Shown: positions 34,897 through 47,738, counted from the first letter of the stretch. The stretch: DNA of 64,000 nucleotides from Rhynchonema sp. JSB1_4 (GCA_030248065.1 JASAMV010000855.1:1-64000), one strand, 5' to 3'. Notes: generated by a model not told the origin, from the sequence alone. Numbers and translations are program-made.

Positions 34897-37800
34897 ATGG
34901 GCGACAGTGACGACGACTACGAACGTCGACGAAATCGAGACAAGTTTCAGAGGGAACGACCGTCTAACGACTATAATCAGGACAGGCGAAGGGACCCCGA
35001 AAACCGGTAAATCAACCGATGCAGAGATCGGAAACGGGCCGGGTAAAGTCGGCCCGGCCCGGCCCGGTCGGCGAAAAGTCCGGCCCGGCCCGGCCCGGTC
35101 AGCCAATTTTCAAGGGTCGAAAACTGAAAAAGTCCAAAAAGCTGAAAAAAATTCGAAAATTTTCTGCAGAATACTTGTTTTCACTGGTTGGTACAGCTGG
35201 GGGGAAGGGTAGGTAGCAGAGGTGGGAATCGGGCCGGGTTACCTCGGCCCGGCCCGGCCCGACGAGATCCGGGGGTCGGCCCGGCCCGGCCCGACAGTTC
35301 GGGCCGGGAAGTCCGGCCCGGCCCGGCCCGACTTGGAAAAAAGTCGGCCCGGCCCGGCCCGTCCCGATTTTTTCGGCCCGACTTTTTCTGATGATATTTT
35401 GAAGCAATTTTTTGGTGCAAAAATTACTGTTTTTTGGTTTAGAAATACCGGATAATCATGGAAGTCGGTACTAATTTGCAGAATCGCGAGAAATTTTGGC
35501 AAATTTAGCCTAAAAAATAACGATTTTTTTATTGAAATTCGATGATGTCGGGCCTTTTCGGGCCGGCCACCGCGGCCCGGCCCGGCCCGACATTCCGAAA
35601 AGTCGGCCCGGCCCGGTCCGGCCCGACCGTTCGGGCCGGAAAGCTCGGCCCGGCCCGGCCCGGCCCGATTCCCACCTCTGTTAGGTAGGTAGATTGACGC
35701 GCCATCCTGATGCAGTACGTAAGTCGCCGCCCCGGTTGGTTGGTACAGTAGTGTAGTAGGTATGGTATAATTTTTGGCTCAAAATGGTTTAAAATCGGTA
35801 TTTTTCACTCCATATAGGCGAAAAATCGCGCGAAATTAGCGCTTAAGAGTACATTCTCATCAATATGTAGACATAAAATTTTGTTCCCGGACGACTCCCC
35901 CCAGCTCGGCCGGTCGGTACTACAGTAGGTAGGTTGATTGCAGGCAGGCTTTTTTGGTGGTACAGTAGGTTGATTGCTGCAAAGCAAAGGCCTGGGTATG
36001 GGTAGCTACTGCTTCTTTCTTCAAAACGATGACTGAAAAGATCAAGAACTAGGAAATGTTATTGCGCGAAGCGCAAAAACTTTGAAGATTTTGGTTCAAA
36101 AAATGGTAATTTCGTTCAAATTTCTGCTCGGCCCGGCCCGGCCCGGTCCCCCAAATCTCCGGCCCGGCCCGGCCCGGTCGACCAACTCCAAAATCGCGGC
36201 CCGGCCCGGCCCGTTTCCGATCTCTGAACCGATGAGTCAAGTAGTCAGTCAAACTGTCAAAGTCAAGTCCAGAGGTCGCAAACGGGCCGCCAGAGGTGGG
36301 AATCGGGCCGGGTTACCTCGGCCCGGCCCGGCCCGACGAGGTCCGGGGGTCGGCCCGGCCCGGCCCGGCCCGACACTTCGGGCCGGGAAGTCCGGCCCGG
36401 CCCGGCCCGACTTGGAAAAAAGTCGGCCCGGCCCGATTTTTTCGGCCCGACTTTTTCTGATGATATTTTGAAGCAATTTTTTGGTGCAAAAATTACTCTT
36501 TTTTTGCTTTAAAAATACCTGATAATCATGGAGGTCGGTACTAATTTGCAGAATCGCGAGAAATTTTGGCAAATTTAGCCTAAAAATCACGATTTTTTTA
36601 TTGAAATTCGATGATGTCGGGCCTTTTCGGGCCGGCCACCCCGGCCCGGCCCGGCCCGACCTTCCGGAAAGTCGGCCCGGCCCGGCCCGGCCCGACCGCT
36701 CGGGCCGGAAACCCGGCCCCGCCCCGGCCCCGCCCGATTCCCACCTCTGGGGCCGGCCCGGCCCGATTTTTTGGCTCAGATTTTAGCCCAATTTTTGTCA
36801 TTCGGGCCGGGCCGAGCCGGAGATTTGGGGGCTCGGGCCGGGCCGGGCCGGCCAAACCCGGCCCGATTGCGACCTCTGGTCCAGTCAACTTGTTAAAATT
36901 TTCAAATTTTATCTGCACGCTCGATCCGGAAAACCCCTAAAAAGCAAATGACTGACAAAAGAAAATATAAACGTGAATGAACAAACGACAAAGAAGACGT
37001 ACCGGGGAGATTCAAACCAGCCAGGCACGACGGCACAGGCAAACGAACCGAACGAAGTAAAACGCAATGCTGTGGCTACTTCTGTTCTGATTGGCAGGCA
37101 AAATGGGTGTTTTTCGACCTTAAAAACCCAAAAATCGCGCTCTAGCCATTTTAGCCAAATTTTCGGCCAAAATGATTTTGGCCAATTTTGCAGCAGAGGT
37201 GGGAATCGGGCCGGGTTACCGTATTCCCTAAAATACCGTAAAAACCTAAATAGAAGGGGGCTCTATTCTATTAACTCACTGACCCCATTTTGGGGGGCTC
37301 TATTCCGGGGGGCCTCTATTAATTCACTGACCCGAACCTGAAAAAATTGTTCCCAGAAATACCCTCAAAAACCCCTAAAAAGGGTTTGAAATGATGTTTT
37401 TTCGCTTGTAATCGCATTTATTCGTATCTATTCGTCAATAAGAGGCGTATTTTGTGCTCTGGACGAACAACAAACGCGCATAAATGTACCTGTGCATCAC
37501 TATCAAGCGTTAATACACCACTGTATAAGGGGATGTTTACTTAGGGGGGGCTCTATTCCGGGGGGGCTGTATTAATCCACTGATCCCTTTTTTGGGGGGG
37601 CTCTATTCCGGGGGGGGGGGCGGTATTTAGGTTTTTACGGTAGAGCCCCCGCCCCAAAAATAGAGCCCCCCAAAATACAGTCCCCCTGAAAGGGGTCAGT
37701 GAAAAAATAGAGCCCCCGCTCCCGAAAATACAGCCCCCCCAACCCCAAACTAGGAATTCCCCGCTTGCGGGTCGTAAAGTCAAGTTCTTGTATAAGACAC

Positions 37801-40800
37801 CTTATGTACTGATTCCCACCTCTGTTTTGCAGTAATGCATGAAAAAAACACCATTTTTCGGACCTTAGGGGTACCTTGCAACCTTCCGGAGGCTGGCGGC
37901 TGGATAGGGGGGTAACTTGCAACCTGTGTAGTTCCTGGTCCGGAGGGGGAACAGGCGGTTCCCCCTTTTTCGGAGGGGAAACAGGCGTACCTACCTGGGG
38001 GAGGGGGGAGGACCCAAATTTGGAGAAAAGTCATTTTTTGAGGTCGAAAATTTGACTCAAAAAGGCAAAAAAACACCGTTTTGTGACCCTGTGGTAGGCA
38101 AGTACTGAGAGGGGGTTACCCCCAACCCCCCTGCCACTACTATGGGGGTGGGGGACTCCGAAAGTGGCGTTTTTTGCATGCAATATACTGCAAAATTGGC
38201 AAAAAAATTGGTTCTTTTTGCATTTTGGCCGAAAATTTGCCTAAAATAGCTGATATAAGCAGTCGATTTTTGGGGTTTTGAGGTCGAAAAACATCCATTT
38301 TGCCCATGAAAAACACAAATTGATGGCAGCATGGTACCCTCCGGGATGGTTTCAAGGCACCTACCCTTTCCTCTCCCATCCCCCAAGGGGTGGTTGCAAG
38401 GTACCTACCCCTTAGGGGGGAATCCCCCATCCCTCCGAGCCACTACAATGCCCCGAACGGGTGGTCGCTGCATGCAAGGTAACTACCACTTAGGGAGGAA
38501 TCGCCCGTCCCGCCCCCCTCCAGCCACTACATTTTAGACAAGTACCGATCACTAACCACTCCGAATCCGTCGGAAATTTTAGTGTTTTTTTACAAAAATC
38601 ACTATTCTTCCAGTAAAATAAGTCACTTCAGAAGCTTCGGGCCGGGGTGCCCGGCCCACGGTCCGATTGCGACCTCTGCTCTGAATCACAAAGCAGTAAC
38701 ACGATATTTTATTCAAAACATCTAAACCATCCAAAAACACTGGATTTTAGAGGTCTTGTGCTGTCAACCGTACCCCACACGTTTGCTCTTCAAAAAAGTT
38801 GAAAAAATTGGGTCCAAAAATCTTTGATGTCTAACTATTGATGAAAATTTACCCAAAAAGCCTAACTTCTTTCGCCTATTTGGAGTATTTATTATGTATA
38901 ATCGCCTGTAAGTTTGGCGAAATGAGTTCTTTTCACCTTCAGGCGTCCCGTGATGAGCTATCAACCGCGGCCGGGTGGAGGTGGAGGTGGGGGTTATGAT
39001 AATCGACGTCCTATGAATAACCGCAGCGATTACGGCAGTTCGGCGCCGAAACGAATACGACGCGACATGTGAGTTGAGACGCACAGTTTTGTTTGGATTT
39101 CACATTTTGATAATATGCCCCGTATTTGGGTCATGTTCCAGCGACGACACGTACGACCCACAGCCAGCGTCAAAGACGGAAGAGCCCAGCCAGCAGTCAG
39201 CGTTGGACAAAACACGCGGCGCGCTGTTGATGAGCTTCAAACAATTTCTGGCGACACAGGATGATTCGATATCGGACGATGAAGCTATAAAGAAATACCA
39301 CGACTACAAAATGGAGTTCAAACGACAGGAATTGCACAACTTTTTCATGGCGCATAAGGATGAAGAATGGTGAGCGTTTTGCAACAGGAGACTTGGATTT
39401 TAATTAATTGATTGTTGTGACGTAAATTTATTTTAGCAAATCGTCGGCCACCACTAATGTAGTTGTGGGTGGCGGCCGCTGCCAAAGCAAGCACTACCAT
39501 TCAGCTATAAAGAAAGATCTTGTTTTATTTTGTCTACTTATCATTATACTTGAAAATTTTGAAAGCATGCGGAGAATGCAAGCCAGAGGTTTTATTTACC
39601 GCGGCTTTGCGTTAAATTTATTAAACGATCGAGCCGGATACACGAAGAATATGGAAAAGTTGCAACCGCCGCGACGCGGTTTTATCAGCGCGTTTAATCG
39701 TCGTTCACGCGCAAACCGGTCTTGAAAGTTGCGAGGGAAGAAGACAAGTAGGAATCAGTCGCGTTTGTTAACCAACAAGTGGCGAACCAACAACACACCA
39801 TGCGATATCAACACTTGCCTTTTTACTGGCAACTCCATCAAACCGTGCCTGGCTTCAAATATGTAGGATCGTCTTTCTTGCACCGGCTGGTCTCCAACGA
39901 GCAAATTTTTATCCAAAAGTGTCCATTTCCCAACCGGAGGTCTCTTATGCCAAAGGTTGTGGTGCAAAATTTTCCGAAAACAGCACAAGCCCGACGGTAG
40001 TAGCCCACTTTCTCTCAAAAGTTCGGAGCTCTCGTCGTAAGCTCTCTTTTGTTTCTTGTTTGTTATTGTTATTATTGTTCATTTATCAGACGCTTTGCTT
40101 AAAACGAAGCAATTTCTCAAAATCAGTGTAATGTTCCTAGATTGTTGCTAGAATTTCCGTCATTACATTATCATCTCCAGCCGCAATATTTGCTATTGTC
40201 ATATCCAGAATCAAGAGTGCACAAACACATTCTCAAGTTTTAGAATTGTTGGAAATTATGTGATCTGTTACGTGTTTCATTCGCTGTTTTCGCATGTCCC
40301 TGAGATATCCATCGGAAATATTTCCATTTCCAACTCCACCGTTTCCCAACAAAATTACAGGTTCCGCCTCAAATATCATCCGGACGACAGCGCTCGTGTG
40401 AAAGAGAAATTTTTGGAGAACGTCAAGCAACGATGCGACGTGTTCACGGAATTGATGGAACGCGGCTGGTTGGATCACACCTCACTCGACACTACGGGCA
40501 GCAATGCAAAACAGATACAGAAACTGTTGGATGCGTGTATGTTGTCGGCATGACCCACCCTCTTTATTCATACACACACATCACTGGGACGCTGTTTTCG
40601 GTTGTTTTTTGCAACATTTCTGTGGGGTGAAGAAGTTTTACTGCAGATTGTACAGTAAGTTTTTAATTTCGTTGCCTCATGCATTTTTACAGACGCAGGG
40701 AAACTCCGTTCGAAGGCGAGACAGGCAACAAACTACGCAGCTGACACACAAGTTGTGTGACTGAAGCATTCGAAACGCACACGAGCCTGCTGCGTGGCCT

Positions 40801-43800
40801 ATTGACTGTGTGTTGAGCTTGTTGCCTGCCTCGACTTCGAACTGGAGTTTCTTTGCGTCTGTAAAAATGCATGAGGCAGTGAAAATGGGAATTTACTGTA
40901 GACGAAAAAAATCATTCAAAGATATTCACTGTCAAAGGGCCTATTCTATACATAGTGCAGTCAGTTTTTCAGTCCAGATGTTTCAGTTTCTGGCAACAAA
41001 TAAATCAAATAATTTCTAGTGGTTGTGCGTTTGGAAGGCGGCACGTGGGATGACATTGACGCACTCGACAATGAGGAGGCTGAGAGTGGTGATAAACGAA
41101 CAACGTCGGAATCGACGGCAAAGGATGACACTGCGGAGAGGTGGGGAGTTTTAAAAATAATGTTTGTTCTTTTGTCCTTGCTTGTGCGCAACGGAGCTAC
41201 CTATGACGTCAGCCGATCCCATCTGACATGCTCTCAACATTGTTGCAGCGAGTCGGGCGGTCAGAAAGACAAACGCGAGAGCGTTGATGGTGAACAGGAG
41301 GACGCCGAAGCGAAGGCAGCAGCTGCCGCACTCAATGGCACCGTCGATGACGATGGCGCTGTGAGCGTATGTCCTGGTTGTTGGACTTTATTGCGAAAAT
41401 ATTTCCGTCGTGCGATTTTGGAAGTTCTTTTACTGCCATGCCATCACCAGTTTGCGGTAACCTCCTAATCACCGCAATCGCGCACTTCCCGATCTTTTAT
41501 AATGGCCAAAAATGGCGGGTCCCGTCCGATTATGTCACTATAGAGTGGGTGGGCTGTCATTGTCTAAACACTCACAGCCATGCCTACTACTGTCTGATCC
41601 ACTTTAATTGTTTCAGGACAGCGATTCCGAAGAAAAACGTGAGTTCTCAACTGTTGTGTTTTTTATTCACAATTAACGGTCAGGTTATCTTTGCATCAGG
41701 GTAGAAGCTTATGCCCCGATGCCGATGACACAACTGCCCGAATATCATAATTATTGCTAAAGCCTTGGTTGACAAGCCAATGACGTTCGTATTTGGCTTG
41801 ATTTAGCTGCTAGCAACAGACTGTACACGTAAATAAGGCCGGTGGTAAGGTTGGCGGTCGATCCCGTCCGGTTTTGCCTTGGTCGCGTGAGCGTTCTGAA
41901 TTCAGGATATCCAGAATGTTCTAAAGCCACTGACTTCAACGTGCGTCCAATTTTAGCTTTTTAGTTTCAGTCGGGAAAGGTTTTGGATTACCAAAATTGG
42001 TAGGATCGGTGGATCTGAAAGGAAAGCCATCGTTTATACAATAAGTCACGTGAGCAAGGCAAGACAGGACGTGACACATCTGTCTTTAGGTTTCACCGTT
42101 AGCCATACCAAAGGTGTATTCACAGAAAAATTTAAAAAATGTCAGAGTGTTCTCCAGGTGACGTGAAAAAGACGGAGCCAAAAACAGAGGACGAGTCAGG
42201 CGAGCGTCGATCGGTCAGTCCCACAGCTGGACGACATCGCACACTGCTGCATCGCACTGCTAGTATATTCCTGAGGAATATTGCACCATCAATTACTGTC
42301 GCTGAGTTGGAATCGGTATGGGAGTTGTTTGTTTCGAAATCTACTTTTCATAAAATCTCAGGTGTAATTGTATATACGCGATTCGTGTCTGCGTCTTTGG
42401 GGGGGGGTCACAATCACGCTGTAGCCATCTGGTACACTGGCACTGACCGTAACCTGGTGGTCTGCGAAAGCAGGTCAAAACGGGGCAACCAAAAAAATGT
42501 GTGTGAAATCAAAAATAGTTTGCGTGTGTCGTAAGACTAGGGTCGCATGAATACGTGCTTTGCTTTGGGGGCATTTGCGCAACAAGCCCAGCCTTTATGT
42601 ACCACTAAAAATGCAAATATGTTTTCATTTTCCAGTTGTGCAAGAAATTCCCGGGCTACCTTCGCATCGGTCTGGGTGCACCAATGGTTGAACGCAATTA
42701 TTATCGACGAGGATGGGTGACGTTCAGACGTGATGTGAATGTGAAGGAGATCTGCTGGAATTTTCAGAATATTCGGGTGAATTTTCTCTTGACTTTGGCG
42801 CCCTTTATTTCTATTTCTAGCCTATAAGCTTTGGACTAAAATGTTTGTTTTCGTCGCAGGTTCGAGAATGTGACCTGGGTGCAATTGTCAACCGTGACTT
42901 GGTCAGTCGTATCCGCAACGCGAACGGCATACATGCGCACAAAACTGTCAGCAATTTCGTTGGCGATTAAAGTTTTGATAAATTGTACCGAGTGAAATCA
43001 AAAAAAAATAATTGTGCACAGGTGGCCCAAGCCGATATCCGTCTGGCCACCAGACTGTGTCAGATGTATGACGCACGCGCCAATTTGTGGCAGAAACCGA
43101 AGGGCGAAAATCAGGCATCGCCCAAAAAGCGACCGATGCTGTTTGATTTGCCGCCTGGTACTGAGATGGTTCGTAAATGTTGGGAATTAGTTGTCTGTTG
43201 TTCATCAGGTTGTTGCCGATGCAATGATGTGCTTGAAATAGTTATTCAGACATGAAATACTGAAAAGTACATGATTCAATCTCCTAATGCTGAGCATTGA
43301 TTGATTAAAGTTGTCACCTTTGTTACTCAAAAACATGAATCAAAATAATTTCCCCGAACACACAGGAGTTCGGCATCACGTCGAACAACCCGCTGCTGCA
43401 AGGAATCGAGAATTTTCTGATTGAAGAAGACAGCGCTGAAGAAGACGAGCTGTTGGGCAGGAATGATGCGCCCGTTGAACAGAGACGGACGGTGTTTGAG
43501 AGGGATGAGGCGTTGTTGAAGGTGGTTACTGCTGAGCTCATTTTTGTAACAGTCTAACCACCTGACATTTGCACTCTTTTTAGTGCATATTCTGCAATCT
43601 GTTCAACTATAAAAGTGCGCAAACCCCCACTTTATACTTATCCGGCCAGGCCTATTTGTAACCGAAAATGACAGGGCCGTCATGTCACTATAATAGCATA
43701 CACGGCACACAATTCATATCGGGCGTGGGATTAATGAAATCTTGCTTGCGCGCCACACGCAATATTCAGAATTTGAACATTCTTGCACTGTTCGAAGTCT

Positions 43801-46800
43801 TTCCCGCGTCGGCGCTACATTATTCATTTGAGAATTGGTGCGTTGGTGGTCAGCTTGTGACTGTCGCTCGACAACCGTCATACCCAGCTCACATTTCTGT
43901 ACCTTTTTTGGTCAGTGCATAGTTTTGTTGTTGCGAAAAATGCTAAAACATCATTCAGGCACTGGACCGCATCATTCTGTACCTGCGCTTGGTGCATTCC
44001 ATCGATTACTATAATCACGGGGAGTACCCGCACGAAGATGAGATGCCGAATCGGTATTTGCCTTGTTTTTCTTGAATTTGAGTTTTTGCTTACTGTTTTA
44101 TCGTGTGTTAGGGCTCTGCTACCTTGCGAAATCAGGGATTTTACTTCATATTTCAACTAGCAGCCACCGCACCAAAATTTCTGAGTTGTCGGGTAAAATG
44201 GCCTGCCAGGGCTGCACGAATCGTTTAAGTTTTAGCTACCGTTTTTTGGCAGCAATTAAATTTAGTGACCAAAAACACTGTGCAATACCAGTCAGAGGTA
44301 CAGTCCCTTTGCATCAGCATTCTAGCCTTTTAATTAAAAATTGTGCAAAGCTTTCAGTGCCGGGCTGATTCACGGACGCGGACCTGAGCCGACCACCAAA
44401 GAGCTGGGCGCTGACGAGACAACGGGACGTCCATTGGTCAGCTCGCAGTTTCGTAAGTGGATATTTCTGGGAAATTTTATGGATTACCGTTCTATATCGG
44501 AAACGTAAATGACCAGTGTTCTCGATCATTTCACTAATATAGAGGGTGGATCGTCCTTTTCAAAAAATAATCTTCATAATTGTTTCAGTGCAAGATTTCA
44601 TGTCGGGTTTTGCGAGCAAACTGAAGTCGATGATGGACATCGATGCGAAAGTAACGGAGGAGGATTGTGTGAAACTCGGCAAAAAGGATCCGGAAAAGTT
44701 CGTGTAGTGTTGTGGGTTGTTTGCTTACTTGATTAAAGTTTGACATTTGAGACGCTGATTTTTGTTACTTATGGATCCAAGATCTGACCAGCTATTGTTT
44801 TTGTTTGTCAATGCCAAAGGTTTGTTCTGACCTACTGCGAGCGGTTCAACAACGCCTAAATTTTGCTTTTGCCTTTCCGACACAAAATATTTCCACCCCG
44901 AAAGGTTCGTATTTGATTGGTTTATTAAAAAGTATGCATGTATGGCATAATAACAGCAGTCCAACGCATTTCCTTGAGTTGTTTTTCATGCCTTATTTTC
45001 AGAGGCTGACGGAGAAAACAGCTTGAAAGCGTGTGTAATTTTTTGTCGATAGTTTTTGTATTCGATAAATGCGCCCAAGTCGGACACGAAACATTTTCTG
45101 ACCTGTTTGTTGGACCGTGAGTTTGAAAACAGTTTTGGTTACATGATGTTTCATAACATTCCTATTTTTGTTGCAGAGAGGTGGAAGCATTCATCACGGC
45201 AAACTCAGTGGAACTGGCCAAGGATAAATGGTTGTGCCCGTTGTCGGGCAAGAAGTTCAAAGGACCCGAATTCATTCGCAAACATTTGTTGGGCAAACAT
45301 AGCGATAAACTGGAGGAAGTCAGGGTCGAGGTTAGGTAACTGGCTTGTTTTTTGTTTGCGTTTTTACGTCACGTGGCCATCTGGCGAATTATTCGCACTG
45401 ATGATAACCTGGTGCCTTGACCGTTTATGAGTGCTGGACGAAATGCATAGCCAATAGGCACATTGCAGCAGTCATGTTTGGTCACTTTCGTAGTTTGACT
45501 GAACAACTGAAAAATGAAGCAACAAAAATGTAACTTGTTATCTCAGTAGAATTCCCCGCAAGAAAAACTAAATAAATTTATAACAAGAGATTGTCTTGAT
45601 CTATTGCAGGTGTCATTCTTCAACAATTATCTGCTGGACCCGAAACGTCCGTCGCCACCTCCGCCCGAGGAGACCGCACAGGCGGTCAGGGAACAGGTGG
45701 GATTCCATTTTTACCCTCTTTGTTGTAACGTGGTGGGGATTTCACCATCACCGTATGGAGTAAACTGCAGATTTTGGAACAAAAATGTGTTCAAAGCTGG
45801 AGATGGAGGGCTTTACAATGACGAGCGAGGGTCACTATAAGGAATTTGGATTGTACTTGAAAGCCACCTTGCTGTTTCAGGCACGTCAATCGCATGCGAG
45901 CAGTTACCAGTCGGACACGGGCGGGAGTCGAGGGGGTGGTGGTGGTAGCAGTTATCAAGACAATCGTGGCGGGGGCTATTACCAAGGCGGGGGCGGTGGT
46001 GCATACAACCGGGGACCACCAGCACCCTGGCAGGACGGACCACCGCCGCAACGCAGCTATGGCGGACAGGGAGGGGGATACAATCAGGGCTACAATAGGG
46101 GCGGCGGTGGTTATCAAGGTCGGTTAAGATTTGTGAAAGTTGAAGACAGGTACAACGACTTGGGCAAGCAGTGTTTGGGGATAGAGTTGGGGCGCCAGCT
46201 TTGACCAGCGTAAAAGTGTTTCCCTGAGTCGTGGTGCTTGCCTTAAGGTTTGACGCTTCCCTTAAAGCAAGTACAATGCAGCGCGTTAGGCACCCGCGTC
46301 TTGATTTGTATGGATCGGCGTCGGTGTGGTGTCGGGCCGACACTACTGATGTCGGTGACGGTTTCTTTTTCGCCCAAAGTGTAGGTTTTTTCAGGTGTTG
46401 GTGTCTGTGACCGCACTTTTTGGCTCCGAATTTTGCCCCAAATAACACCACTCTCTCTGAGCATGCCTTCGATCAGAAAATGTGAAAAAAATTGAGCGTA
46501 ATTGCAAGCATAAGAAGTTGTATCCTTAATATAAATAATAAGTTGTTGCTGTTGCGCACATGCAACTTCTGGTGTCCGTTAACCCCATGCCCATTGCCCA
46601 GCCAACCAGAGCTCAAGCCCTTGGGCCAACGCAGTATGAAAAATGGTTGTGGGCCATTGAGTTCATGATGTTGTTTTGCATTGTGGCATGCGCAGCGCAG
46701 ATGTTGTTGCTCTCACTCACGAATCAACTACCCATTGTCTAAAATGAGTTTTGAGCTCGCGAGTTTTTGCTCTAAAATACCCGTTTTCGACCAAAAATGA

Positions 46801-47292
46801 TTCGAGTCGGTGTCGCTTAATTTTGGAGGTGTTGGTACTTTGCAAAAGTGTCGGGTGTCGGTGTTTTCAAGCGTGACTGACGCCGATCCCTACTCTAATG
46901 CGCAATACTAACATTCGTCGGAGAGTTGGTTGTCGACCTTACTAGTGATGACTGCCATAACCAACTGACATCAAACTCCTAAATTGTTTACTGTGCAGCC
47001 CAAATCCACGATAGCTGGATTTTAGGCAACCGCGGGGGTTACTACCAACGCGAGGGTTACCAACGTCGCGACATGGGTCATCAGGGTGGACCGCGCTACA
47101 ATCAGCGACCACCTGGTGGGCCACCGCCGTTCAATCCTGGTGGTGGCGATGGGTAAGTTGTTCTCCGCTTTGCATGCTTTTTCTATTTCGCTTATTTTCG
47201 TATGTGATATTTTTTCACTGTCTTTTAGTCGACGCGACCCACGTGAGCCGACATCGTACAAGGACCTTGATGCTCCCGAGGATATCTTTTGA
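34897..47292 (+). CDS. ARS2: ARS2/Serrate homologue, nuclear cap-binding complex partner
   Basis: Some twenty exons. Exon 1 is 34897-35006 ([20 protein letters not shown]). Then 38941-39068, 39142-39371 ([20 protein letters not shown]), 40361-40535, about 41020-41140, 41249-41360, a 22-base exon 41617-41638, 42158-42315 ([20 protein letters not shown]), 42636-42775 ([19 protein letters not shown]), 42861-42945, 43021-43167, 43367-43520, 43959-44053 ([20 protein letters not shown]), 44358-44453, 44589-44698, 45178-45330 ([19 protein letters not shown], zinc finger), 45610-45696, 45881-46119 (Gly/Tyr/Gln-rich), 47025-47152 and 47228-47292 ([12 protein letters not shown]). Family knowledge: ARS2 joins the capped-RNA complex to snRNA, histone mRNA, miRNA and decay pathways. 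The order and C-terminal motif match animal ARS2. Intron 1 is about 3.9 kb and full of hAT-like elements. Confidence 0.93.
35022..36226. mobile_element. hAT-like element with perfect 8-bp duplication, outer
   Basis: Ends are CAGAGATCGGAAACGGGCCG and CCCGTTTCCGATCTCTG. The flanks AACCGATG at 35014-35021 and 36227-36234 are identical, the 8-bp signature of hAT insertion. It is 1205 bp, GC-rich with CGGCCCGGCC arrays, and contains a nested second element. It begins 15 bases after the ARS2 exon 1 splice donor. Confidence 0.85.
35217..35680. mobile_element. hAT-like element nested inside 35022-36226
   Basis: It has CAGAGGTGGGAATCGGG ends in inverted orientation. Flanks are GTAGGTAG and TTAGGTAG (7 of 8 match). 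It is 464 bp. Its inner sequence closely matches 36291-36749. Confidence 0.8.
36270..36878. mobile_element. hAT-like element, outer, second nest
   Basis: Ends are CAGAGGTCGCAAACGGGCC and GGCCCGATTGCGACCTCTG. Flanks are GTCAAGTC and GTCCAGTC (7 of 8). It is interrupted near its left end by the next element. Confidence 0.7.
36291..36749. mobile_element. hAT-like element nested inside 36270-36878
   Basis: It starts CAGAGGTGGGAATCGGG and ends with the inverse. It is a near copy of 35217-35680, inserted 21 bases inside the outer element. The duplication falls in GGGCCGGC-rich sequence and is imperfect. Confidence 0.7.
37194..37824. mobile_element. hAT-like element with TTTTGCAG duplication, carrying another repeat
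   Basis: CAGAGGTGGGAATCGGG and GATTCCCACCTCTG ends are flanked by TTTTGCAG on both sides (37186-37193, 37825-37832), an exact 8-bp match. The middle is filled by a different repeat with GGGGGGCTCTATT and ACCGTATTCCCTAAAATA-type motifs, also seen at 62440-62555. Confidence 0.8.
37833..38676. repeat. Repeat mosaic in ARS2 intron 1
   Basis: Contains GGTACCTTGCAACC-type and ACCCCCAACCCC blocks. 38560-38676 is the inverted counterpart of 62562-62760 (AAGTCACTTCAGAAGCTTC, then a CCGATTGCGACCTCTG end), so it is the right part of another hAT-like copy whose left end I could not place. Confidence 0.5.
40673..40878. mobile_element. 206-bp MITE with about 57-bp inverted ends
   Basis: TGCCTCATGCATTTTTACAG at the left is the inverse of the right end, and similarity runs on for about 57 bases with a few mismatches. 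It lies in the ARS2 intron before the 41.02 kb exon. No coding. Confidence 0.75.
46309..46892. mobile_element. Degenerate hAT-like element with GGATCGGCGTC ends
   Basis: TGGATCGGCGTCGGTG at the left is roughly inverted as GACGCCGATCCCTA at the right; internal GTCGGGTGTCGG-type motifs match those around 60.8 and 61.5 kb. No clear target duplication. It lies in the last long ARS2 intron. Confidence 0.4.
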
Positions 47293-47732
47293 TCTATTTC
47301 AACTGAATTCTACTTTTCAGTGCAGTACATTTTCAAGAGTTAAATGTGGAATTCTTGTTCTGGAAACCGTTTTGTCTTTATCTATGTTGGGTACCACTTT
47401 TGCACTGTATTTCTTGATTACCTGATCTGTCGTGCCCATATACGCCACTGTATTCTCATAAAATTTGTACCATTATGTTGCGTTTGTGTATCTGTCGACA
47501 GCAGTTGTACTCGTTTTGGAAAACTGGCCGGACAGTTTTTCCTGGATGTGCCCGCCTTTCATTACAAATGTGCACAAATGAAGGTTATTCGTTATTTTCG
47601 TTTTGTAACCGAGTTTTGAAAGCTATCCATTGTGTTGGAAACCCAGTACTGAACTCCCACACCATTATTTGAGAAGTGTTGTGTGTGATGTGATTGTGCT
47701 TCGCTACTGGCGTAACTTGTCTTCATCTGTGT

Positions 47733-47738
47733 AATAAA
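47733..47738 (+). other. AATAAA polyadenylation signal of ARS2
   Basis: AATAAA lies about 440 bases after the ARS2 stop, giving a 3' UTR of normal length. Confidence 0.6.

Noticed and set aside
35022..36940. Long Arg/Pro/Gly-rich open frames in several phases (for example 36082-36471)
   Set aside because: They are produced by CGGCCCGG repeats, which stay open in most frames on both strands. There are no splice signals or domains.
39733..40018. Open frames on both strands in an ARS2 intron
   Set aside because: They overlap on opposite strands, have no recognised domain, and lack an independent promoter or splice context.
45894..46127. Val/Ala-rich or Arg-rich frames opposite the Gly-rich ARS2 exon
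   Set aside because: These are shadow frames of the GGT/GGC-rich coding exon, which itself splices in phase.
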